From: an uncultured bacterium
GTDB taxonomy: Bacteria > Actinomycetota > Coriobacteriia > Coriobacteriales > Coriobacteriaceae
DNA length: 64,000 bases
Assembly (NCBI GenBank): GCA_905214105.1
Contig: CAJMKK010000003.1
Span: 124,001-188,000, forward strand
Direction of reading: 5' to 3'
Positions 57,816 through 64,000 of this stretch are shown here, in pieces (the first letter of the stretch is position 1; each line of letters opens with the position of its first letter). Both the position numbers and the translations under genes were made by a program. The notes below the pieces were generated by a model. That model was not told the DNA's origin. It worked only from the letters and a program-made list of their open reading frames with translations, and did not search any database.

Positions 57816-58940
57816 ATGGCACGTGTGCACAACTTCTCAGCTGGCCCGGCCGCACTGCCTACAAGCGTGCTCGCCGAGATCGCCGACGAGATGATGGACT
57901 ACCGCGGTTGCGGCATGTCCGTGCTCGAGATGAGCCATCGATCTAGCATGTACCAGCAGATCATCGACGACGCCGAGGCAACCCTGCGCCGCCTGCTGAG
58001 CATCCCCGACAACTACCGCGTCCTGTTTTTGCAGGGCGGCGCCACGCTGCAGTTTGCGGGCATCCCCATGAACCTCATGCGCCGAGGCTGCGCCGGCTAC
58101 GTCGTGACCGGCAACTTCGCCAACAAGGCGTACAAGGAGGCCGCCAAGTACGGCGAGGCCGTGCTGCTCGCGAGCTCGGAGGACACCAATTTCGACCGCA
58201 TTCCCACCATGGCCGATATCAACGCGCGCATTGCCGCCGAGGCCGCGGGCGACGGGCTCGACTACGTCTACATCTGCCAGAACAACACCATCTTTGGCAC
58301 CATGTACCACGAGCTGCCCGCTTGCGGCGATGTGCCGCTGGTCGCCGATGTCTCGAGCTGCTTTCTGTCGCAGCCGCTCGACGTTGAGCGCTACGGACTC
58401 ATCTACGCCGGCGCGCAGAAAAACGCCGGCGCCGCGGGCGTGACCGTGGTCATCGTGCGCGACGACCTCATCGCCAAAGGCCCTGCCTTTGCGCAGACGC
58501 CGCAGTACATGGACCTTAAAACCCAGGCCGCCAAGGGCTCCATGCTCAACACGCCCAACACCTTTGGCATCTACGTATGCGGCAAGGTGTTCCGTTGGGT
58601 CGAGGAGACCGGCGGACTTGCCGCCATGGCCGAGCGCAACTGGGCCAAGGCCAACCTGCTCTACGACCTGCTCGAGCACAGCGTGCTGTTCCATGGCACC
58701 ACACAGGCCGACAGCCGCTCCATCGCCAACGTCACCTTCCGCACCGGCGACGCCGACCTCGACGCCGCCTTTGTCGCGGGCGCGGTTGAGCACCAGATTC
58801 AAAACGTCAAGGGCCATCGCCTGGTGGGCGGCATGCGCGCCAGCGTCTACAACGCCGTAACCATGGAAGACGTGCAGGCGCTGACCACGTACATGAAGGA
58901 CTTCGAAGCGCAGCACAGTTTGAGCCCGCGATCTAACTAG
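57816..58940 (+). CDS. serC: Phosphoserine aminotransferase
   Basis: A 374-residue PLP enzyme converting 3-phosphohydroxypyruvate and glutamate to phosphoserine. NFSAGPAALPTSVL (residues 6-19), MSHRSSMYQQII, VLFLQGGATLQFAGIPMNL, and the PLP-lysine motif YAGAQKNAGAAGV are typical, as is the end HRLVGGMRASVYNA. GAGGGG lies ten bases before ATG. It is followed 72 bases later by serA on the same strand, so both steps of serine synthesis are together; serB is not in the window. Confidence 0.95.
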   Translation: MARVHNFSAGPAALPTSVLAEIADEMMDYRGCGMSVLEMSHRSSMYQQIIDDAEATLRRLLSIPDNYRVLFLQGGATLQFAGIPMNLMRRGCAGYVVTGNFANKAYKEAAKYGEAVLLASSEDTNFDRIPTMADINARIAAEAAGDGLDYVYICQNNTIFGTMYHELPACGDVPLVADVSSCFLSQPLDVERYGLIYAGAQKNAGAAGVTVVIVRDDLIAKGPAFAQTPQYMDLKTQAAKGSMLNTPNTFGIYVCGKVFRWVEETGGLAAMAERNWAKANLLYDLLEHSVLFHGTTQADSRSIANVTFRTGDADLDAAFVAGAVEHQIQNVKGHRLVGGMRASVYNAVTMEDVQALTTYMKDFEAQHSLSPRSN

Positions 58941-59012
58941 CCCGCAACGCGCGGGCCGACCAGCCACCTCAGACCACCCTGTTTAGATCAAAACCTGCTA
59001 AGGAGTTTTTCC

Positions 59013-60176
59013 ATGCGTAAGATTAAGACCATCGACGACATCACTAAAGACGGCAAAGTCGAGTTTGGCGAGGGCTACGAGTTTGTAAGCACCGCCGAGG
59101 AGGCCGACGCCATCCTGATGCGCTCGACCGACCTGCACGGCTACGAGCTGCCCGAGGGCATCCGCGCCATCGCCCGCTGCGGCGCCGGCGTCAACAATAT
59201 CCCCGTCGAGGAGTACGCCAAGAAGGGCGTCGTCGTCTTTAACTCCCCCGGCGCCAACAGCAACGCCGTCAAGGAGCTCGTCCTGGGCATGCTGGTGCTC
59301 TCGAGCCGCGGCGTGGTGCAATCGATGAACTGGGTGCGCGACAACGCCGACGACCCCGAGATCCAGGTCGATGCCGAGAAGGCCAAGAAGGCCTTTGTGG
59401 GCCGCGAGCTCAAGGGCAAGCGCATCGGCGTCATCGGCCTGGGCAACGTGGGCTCCAAGGTCGCCAACGCCTGCGTCGATCTGGGCATGGACGTTTACGG
59501 CTACGATCCGTTCATTTCCGTCGAGCACGCGTGGGTGCTGAGCCGCGAGGTGCAGCGCGTGGGCACGCTCGAGGACCTCTGCCGCGGCTGCGACTACCTC
59601 ACCGTGCACGTACCCAGCAAGGCCGACACCATCGGCATGATCAGCACCGAGCAGATTGACCTGCTAGCCCCGGGCGCCGTGCTCATCAACTACGCACGCG
59701 AGACCATCATTGACGAGGACGCCGTCGACGCCGCCCTGCGCGAGGGTAAGCTGAGCTGGTTTAGCTGCGACTTCGCCACGCCCAAGACGGTCAAGATGCC
59801 CAACACGTTTATCACCACGCACTCGGGCGCAGGCACCGGCGAAGCCGAGGCCAATTGCGCCGACATGGCCATCAGTGAGCTCAAGGATTACCTGGAGAAC
59901 GGTAACATCGCACACAGCGTCAACTACCCTGCCTGCAGCATGGGCAAGGCGCGCGCCGCAAGCCGCATTGCCTGCCTGCACGCCAACGTGCCCAACATGA
60001 TTGGCCAGATCACGGCAATCCTTGCTAAGGACAACGCCAACGTGCAGCGTATGACCAACGAATCCGCCGGCGAGAACGCCTACACCATGTTCGACACGGA
60101 CGAGCACCTGGACAGCAGCACCATCGAGGCGCTTAAGCAGATTCCGTCGATGTATCGCGTGCGCGTGATTAAATAG
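59013..60176 (+). CDS. serA: D-3-phosphoglycerate dehydrogenase
   Basis: A 387-residue NAD-dependent dehydrogenase for the first step of serine synthesis. The cofactor motif is GKRIGVIGLGNVGSKVANA (about 130-148), followed by YDPF, TVHVPSKADTIGMI and LINYARETIIDEDAV (catalytic Arg region); the C-terminal 75 residues form an ACT domain (HANVPNMIGQITAILAKDNANVQRM), which often binds serine for feedback control. The classical GTGH catalytic His region is replaced by TTHSGAGTGEAE, with His in TTHSGA. AAGGAG lies eight bases before ATG. Operon with serC. Confidence 0.9.
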   Translation: MRKIKTIDDITKDGKVEFGEGYEFVSTAEEADAILMRSTDLHGYELPEGIRAIARCGAGVNNIPVEEYAKKGVVVFNSPGANSNAVKELVLGMLVLSSRGVVQSMNWVRDNADDPEIQVDAEKAKKAFVGRELKGKRIGVIGLGNVGSKVANACVDLGMDVYGYDPFISVEHAWVLSREVQRVGTLEDLCRGCDYLTVHVPSKADTIGMISTEQIDLLAPGAVLINYARETIIDEDAVDAALREGKLSWFSCDFATPKTVKMPNTFITTHSGAGTGEAEANCADMAISELKDYLENGNIAHSVNYPACSMGKARAASRIACLHANVPNMIGQITAILAKDNANVQRMTNESAGENAYTMFDTDEHLDSSTIEALKQIPSMYRVRVIK

Positions 60177-60215
60177 CGCCGGCGCCAAGCCTACCAGGCA
60201 GGCCACGAAGCCCAT

Positions 60216-60250
60216 TCGCCCCCCGTTTTCACGAAATGGGGGGCGATTTC
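60216..60250 (+). terminator. Terminator of serCA
   Basis: TCGCCCCCC/GGGGGGCGA nine-base stem followed by TTTCGTT; moderate T tract. Confidence 0.7.
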
Positions 60251-60285
60251 GTTGCTCCGGACGACTTTAAAATGATACTCAGAAC

Positions 60286-60428
60286 AAGTTTTTTCGGATA
60301 ATGGATAGTGAGGCTCAATTCGCTAAGCACACCCGCTTTGATAAACAGCTTTATCAGGGACTTTAATAGTTAAAAATCGATCTCTATGTATCGAATGTAA
60401 TTTGACTGTCTATTTTCCGAAACAACTT
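60286..60428. repeat. 143-bp inverted-repeat element, possible third member
   Basis: Arms AAGTTTTTTCGGATAAT (60286-60302) and ATTTTCCGAAACAACTT (60412-60428), 17 bases with two mismatches, enclose a non-coding centre rich in A/T. Size and layout match the elements at 14660 and 36723, but the AAAACCGCAGGT core is absent. The rest of 60429-60524 is an A/T-rich spacer without a gene. Confidence 0.5.
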
Positions 60429-60524
60429 ATTCTAGATAGCATTTTTAGGGTCCCTCCAAGGCAAAATTGAAGCCTTTTTCGCGCCCAAAACTCTAGCTCG
60501 CGCGTCCGTTTTCCGCCCGCACGA

Positions 60525-61574
60525 CTATATTCCCGCCCAATCGATAAAAATCTCCTCACGAAGCCGCCGTTCGAGCTCCTGCTGCCGCGGCGTCTTGTCT
60601 TTCAACGGCACATCGAGATAGGACATGATAAGTTCCATCACCACGCGAAAGGCATCGGGGTCGGCCAGCTGGCCATAGGTCATCAAAACGACGGGATATC
60701 CCATCGCTTGCAGCGCCGTCGTTCGATCGGAGTCCGAGATCTTGGATTCTATGGATCCATGAATGGCTTTACCTTGACATTCAACCAGGCACTCTCGGCT
60801 GCCGTCCTTATTTGCCAGCAGAATATCGGCATAGCGCCGATCAAGCCCCGAAATCAGGCGGGCACTGCGCGTCATGCGAATCTCGACGTTATTGGTAAGG
60901 CGCAGCCCTTCGCCGCCGCGCAACCTCGTAAGGCCAAACAGCATCGAAGCCTGGACCTCGAGCGGCGATGCCGCCACCCCCGTAATACACTTCGCGGCAC
61001 GCGTGAACGATTTAGCGCCGCGGAGCCCCCGGATCTTATTGGCGAACTCCGTTAGTTCAGAGAGCTCGATCAAGGGCGGTCGTTTCCACAAGTCTGTTGG
61101 ATTCCCCGAGGTATCCTTTACGTTTTCCCAGCCCGACCGTGCGTCGCCCCACCGGTCCCCATATGCCTGCTCAAGTGCCAACTTTACCTGAGGCGCAATC
61201 TTACACACGGCAAAGGTGCCGCACATCTCATACATGCACATGATCAGACGCTCGTTTGAGACCGAGGAAGCCAGGGTCAGCAGGGTAAAGAGCGGGGACG
61301 CGACATCGAGGCCAAACTCTGTCTGCCGCACGGAATCAAACGGCCTCTCCCCGTTCCAAACATGCCTGACAATGCGATCGCCCTTACGTCCGCAGCCGCC
61401 TTGCGCCAACACGTGTAACGGAGTGCCCAGGAAATGCTTGACGAGCGGATGCTCACAAAGATGCTCCCTGCGCGGATCGTCTACAGAATCGGGCAGGTCC
61501 GGCATTATTGCCAAGACCTGTGGGGGTATCCGGTGATACCGAAAGGCAGATATGTCGCACAGTATGTCGTCCAT
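60525..61574 (-). CDS. Unknown protein with a possible nuclease-like motif
   Basis: A 349-residue protein. The first part (RREHLCEHPLVKHFLGTPLHVLAQ ... FDSVRQTEFGLDVASPLFTLLTLAS) reads like the nuclease- or AbiEi-like proteins frequent in Coriobacteriia. The second half carries RYADILLANKDGSRECLVECQGKAIHG, where Asp, then Glu-x-Gln with a nearby Lys, could be a variant PD-(D/E)xK site. No helix-turn-helix or membrane segment is clear. The ribosome site before ATG at 61574 is weak; the open frame continues upstream but with poor composition. Monocistronic and divergent from the peptidase gene. Confidence 0.55.
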   Translation of the reverse strand: MDDILCDISAFRYHRIPPQVLAIMPDLPDSVDDPRREHLCEHPLVKHFLGTPLHVLAQGGCGRKGDRIVRHVWNGERPFDSVRQTEFGLDVASPLFTLLTLASSVSNERLIMCMYEMCGTFAVCKIAPQVKLALEQAYGDRWGDARSGWENVKDTSGNPTDLWKRPPLIELSELTEFANKIRGLRGAKSFTRAAKCITGVAASPLEVQASMLFGLTRLRGGEGLRLTNNVEIRMTRSARLISGLDRRYADILLANKDGSRECLVECQGKAIHGSIESKISDSDRTTALQAMGYPVVLMTYGQLADPDAFRVVMELIMSYLDVPLKDKTPRQQELERRLREEIFIDWAGI

Positions 61575-61728
61575 AAAAGGTACGTACCCACCGCGTCGTT
61601 TGCAAACCCGCCTGGACGGCAAACGCGCTGGCTCGGCCTGCGAACGGTAAATACTGCTGCGCGCACGTCGCGGATCTCTTGGGAGGCTTACAATCGGTTT
61701 GGAAAGCAGACTGATTGTGAGGTTGCAT

Positions 61729-62949
61729 ATGGTTGATGAGGACTTTGCCTGGCGGCTTGCGCAGGACCTTGTGAAGATTGACAGCTCGGACCCCGGCGCA
61801 TATGAGGGCGAGATCGAGTGCTTCATTAAGAGGCTCATCGAGCAGCAGCTGGCGCAGCTCGATAGCTCTGCGCTCGATGCCGTGCAGATTGAGGAACTCG
61901 AGGTGCTGCCCGGGCGCCGTAACCTTATGGTCACCGTGCCGGTACTGAGCGACGAGCCGCGGCTGGTCTATATCTGCCATATGGATACCGTTACCTTGGG
62001 CGATGGCTGGGACGCGGACATCGCACCGCTTGGAGCGATTGTGCGTAACGACAAACTCTATGGCCGCGGCTCCTGCGACATGAAAGGCGGCCTGGCCTGC
62101 GCCATTGCCGCACTTGTCCACACGTTCGAGCGCGCGGCGGCGGAGGGCGAGCTGCCCCGCCGTGGCTTTTCGCTCATCTGCTCGGTCGACGAGGAAGACT
62201 TTATGCGCGGCTCAGAGGCCGCGATCAATGCCGGCTGGGTCGGCTCGCGCGAATGGGTGCTAGATACCGAGCCCACCGACGGACAGATTCAGGTAGCGCA
62301 CAAGGGGCGCACGTGGTTCGAGATCGAGATGGCCGGCGTCACGGCGCATGCGAGCCAGCCTTGGAAGGGCGCCGACGCCGTCGCCGCCATGGCCGAGGGC
62401 GTGTGTTCGCTCCGTCGCGCGTTTGTGGCGCTGCCCGCGCACGATGAGCTGGGGCCTTCGACCATCACGTTTGGACAGATCGAAGGTGGCTACCGTCCCT
62501 ATGTCGTACCCGACCGCGCCAAAGTCTGGGTCGACATGCGCCTGACCCCGCCGACCGATACGGCAGCCGCGACGCGCATGGTAGAGCAGGCCATCGCCGT
62601 CGCCGAAGCCGCCGTTCCCGGTTGCCATGGCAGCTACACCGTGACGGGCGACCGCCCCGCCATCGAGCACGACCCGAACTCTCCCCTTCTAGCGGCGCTC
62701 AAGCGTGCCGCCGATGACGTGACGGACGCGAACACGACCGTCGGCTTCTTTACCGGCTACACCGACACCGCCGTCATTGCCGGCAAGACAGGTAACCGCA
62801 ATTGCATGAGCTACGGCCCCGGGTCGCTCGCGCTCGCGCACAAGCCCAACGAATATGTGCCCCACGCCGATATCGTTCGTTGTCAGCAGGTGCTAATCGC
62901 GCTCGCCGATAACGTGCTCTGGGACGCGAGCGGCCAAGTTGGGGCATAA
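61729..62949 (+). CDS. M20 family metallopeptidase (ArgE/DapE/CPG2-like)
   Basis: A 406-residue dizinc hydrolase. Metal ligands appear in VYICHMDTVTLGDGW (His), LYGRGSCDMKGGLACAIAAL (bridging Asp), CSVDEEDFMRGSEAA (general-base Glu) and the later Asp of VLDTEPTD; the dimerisation lid follows (GRTWFEIEMAGVTAHASQPWKGADA). The substrate, an N-acylated amino acid or short peptide, is not set. ATG at 61729 has GAGG nine bases upstream; a TACAAT -10 is at 61689-61694. Confidence 0.88.
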   Translation: MVDEDFAWRLAQDLVKIDSSDPGAYEGEIECFIKRLIEQQLAQLDSSALDAVQIEELEVLPGRRNLMVTVPVLSDEPRLVYICHMDTVTLGDGWDADIAPLGAIVRNDKLYGRGSCDMKGGLACAIAALVHTFERAAAEGELPRRGFSLICSVDEEDFMRGSEAAINAGWVGSREWVLDTEPTDGQIQVAHKGRTWFEIEMAGVTAHASQPWKGADAVAAMAEGVCSLRRAFVALPAHDELGPSTITFGQIEGGYRPYVVPDRAKVWVDMRLTPPTDTAAATRMVEQAIAVAEAAVPGCHGSYTVTGDRPAIEHDPNSPLLAALKRAADDVTDANTTVGFFTGYTDTAVIAGKTGNRNCMSYGPGSLALAHKPNEYVPHADIVRCQQVLIALADNVLWDASGQVGA

Positions 62950-62988
62950 TAAGCCGCGAACAAACCGACTCGTGCGTTAGGACCGCCC

Positions 62989-63672
62989 ATGAAAGCACTT
63001 CCGTTTCCCTGCATCCGCCCGGCTCAGGACCGCGTGCTCGAGGCGCTGCCTGCAATGGGCAGCATCCTGAGCGGAAACGATGCTCTGCGCGGAGCCATTG
63101 CCGATGGTCTGATGCTCAAGGACCCGGGTGCGGCGTATTACGTGTACGAATGCTCGGGCGAGCCGGGACGCGTGACGGGTGTCGTGGCGATTTGCCCGAC
63201 GAGTGTACTTGCGGGCGGCAAGGGCGATGCCAGCGCCGACGTGGCCGCCGCCGCGCGCGCGATCGCCGAGCTCAAGGTGCAGCCGCGCCCCGTATCGCTC
63301 GCCTACGAGGCCTCGCCCGTCATGGATATCATCCTGGGCGCCGCCAAAGAGGGCGCGTCGCTCTACGCCGTCACCGACCCCGCGGGCATTACGCACCGCG
63401 CGTGGGAGGTCAAGCGCGAGGACGCCGTCGGGGCCATCCGCGCCATGCTCGACCAAGCACCGGAGCCGGCACTGGCCGACGACCCCGCCTACGCCGCCGC
63501 TCTGACCGGGGCGTCGCAGCTGCTGGCCGATGAGGCCCGTGCCGCCGGAACGTACACCGGCAAGGAGCCGTTCAACTTTACCGTTGCCGTGCTCTTCCCC
63601 GCTGCGCAGGTCAGCGGCGCCGCGCCGCAGGTTCCGACGGGTCTGCTCACGCACCAGGTCGCGCGGTTCTAG
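62989..63672 (+). CDS. Short DUF1015-like protein
   Basis: A 227-residue protein beginning FPCIRPAQDRVLEALPAMGSI and containing DPGAAYYVYECSGEPGRVTGVVA, which recall the start of DUF1015 proteins (normally about 400 residues). The second half is Ala-rich without clear motifs. If the relation is right, this is a shortened version. TTAGGA precedes ATG by eight bases. It follows the M20 peptidase by 39 bases and is probably co-transcribed with it; a strong terminator follows. Confidence 0.55.
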   Translation: MKALPFPCIRPAQDRVLEALPAMGSILSGNDALRGAIADGLMLKDPGAAYYVYECSGEPGRVTGVVAICPTSVLAGGKGDASADVAAAARAIAELKVQPRPVSLAYEASPVMDIILGAAKEGASLYAVTDPAGITHRAWEVKREDAVGAIRAMLDQAPEPALADDPAYAAALTGASQLLADEARAAGTYTGKEPFNFTVAVLFPAAQVSGAAPQVPTGLLTHQVARF

Positions 63673-63717
63673 CAAGACCAGACCGCCCAGCACAAAAATC
63701 GGCAGCTCAACAAACAG

Positions 63718-63758
63718 GGGGCGGAGATGCAGCAGGTACATGCATCTCCGCCCCTTTT
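63718..63758. terminator. Bidirectional terminator
   Basis: Perfect 14-base stem GGGGCGGAGATGCA/TGCATCTCCGCCCC followed by TTTT; separates the converging DUF1015-like gene and the gene at the right edge. Confidence 0.88.
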
Positions 63759-63801
63759 GCGTCGAGAAGTTATGCCGGCGACCCGTGCCGCCACGCTCGC
63801 G

Positions 63802-64000
63802 TTATCCGCGCTGCGGACCTGCAGTAGCCACAAGCGGTTCAAGCCCCAGCTCGCGCGCATAATCTTCCTGCGTAAAAATCTCAATCAGCTCAAACGCACC
63901 GGTCTCGTCATCAAACGCAAAGTGCAGCACTGAGCAGTTGCCCGGAACGCGATCGCGTTCATCGGCCGCCGCTCCCCTCACGTGATCCAAAAACTCCTTG
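63802..64000 (-). CDS. C-terminal end of an unrecognised protein (partial)
   Basis: The last 65 codons of a gene that enters from the right edge: ...KEFLDHVRGAAADERDRVPG, then NCSVLHFAFDDETGAFELIE and IFTQEDYARELGLEPLVATA to the stop at 63802. Frame is open to the window edge. The piece is too short to identify. The composition and absence of stop codons support a real gene, as does the bidirectional terminator that follows. Confidence 0.5.
   Translation of the reverse strand, partial: KEFLDHVRGAAADERDRVPGNCSVLHFAFDDETGAFELIEIFTQEDYARELGLEPLVATAGPQRG

Overview
The window looks like a chromosome segment of a Coriobacteriia gut anaerobe, most likely Collinsella or a near relative. Evidence for this is the high G+C with GC-ending codons, AAGGAGG-type ribosome sites, a Rho factor with a very long basic N-terminal extension, a GGGtGRT/NifU-like pair, CarD, an ATP-dependent PEP carboxykinase, and many short dispersed palindromes in the intergenic spaces. 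The genus is an inference from overall character, not a database result.

Layout. Bases 1-9600: end of a SufU-type Fe-S scaffold gene, a REP-type tyrosine transposase, the NifU-like/GGGtGRT pair, an FAD reductase/oxidase, a DinD-like protein, two tRNA-Lys and one tRNA-His, a PLP aminotransferase and a ROK sugar kinase. Bases 9600-25700: VanZ-like and acidic membrane proteins, rho, argS, CarD, an HD-domain protein, a second REP-type transposase, proA, an S33-like hydrolase, proB, pncB, a tail-anchored coiled-coil protein and tRNA-Ala. Bases 25800-37900: a radical SAM protein, a strong candidate 6S RNA, a WecA/TagO-type transferase, trpS, an MGMT-family protein, DegV, MarR, a B3/B4-domain protein, pckA, a polysaccharide flippase-like protein and a metallophosphatase. 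Bases 38100-39700: a CPA1 antiporter with a C-terminal RCK-type regulatory region.

Bases 39800-57200 form a defence island. A DUF3800 gene sits between two homologous promoter-to-terminator small-RNA units. Next comes a complete type 1 BREX operon on the minus strand (brxA, brxB, brxC, pglX, pglZ, brxL), followed by two unrecognised genes. In this BREX locus pglX is split into an N-terminal methyltransferase ORF and a separate C-terminal ORF. Between them lies an A/T-richer cassette encoding a 48-residue Lys-rich peptide and a three-helix membrane protein. A run of ten G (minus strand) forms the brxA start site, which suggests phase-variable expression. Bases 57500-64000: a small antitoxin-like gene, serC and serA (serine synthesis), an unknown protein with a possible nuclease-like motif, an M20 peptidase, a short DUF1015-like protein and a gene leaving the right edge.

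Between the genes lie at least four families of short dispersed repeats. Seven copies of a perfect-stem palindrome (ACCACCACAAAGG...CCTTTGTGGTGGT) occur between 17.6 and 33.0 kb, and two of them bracket the second REP-type transposase in inverted orientation. Three copies carry a GGGAC/GTCCC core palindrome. A GGGGACGT/ACTAGTC family is present. There are also 120-150 bp elements with 17-27 bp terminal inverted repeats, two of which share the core AAAACCGCAGGT.
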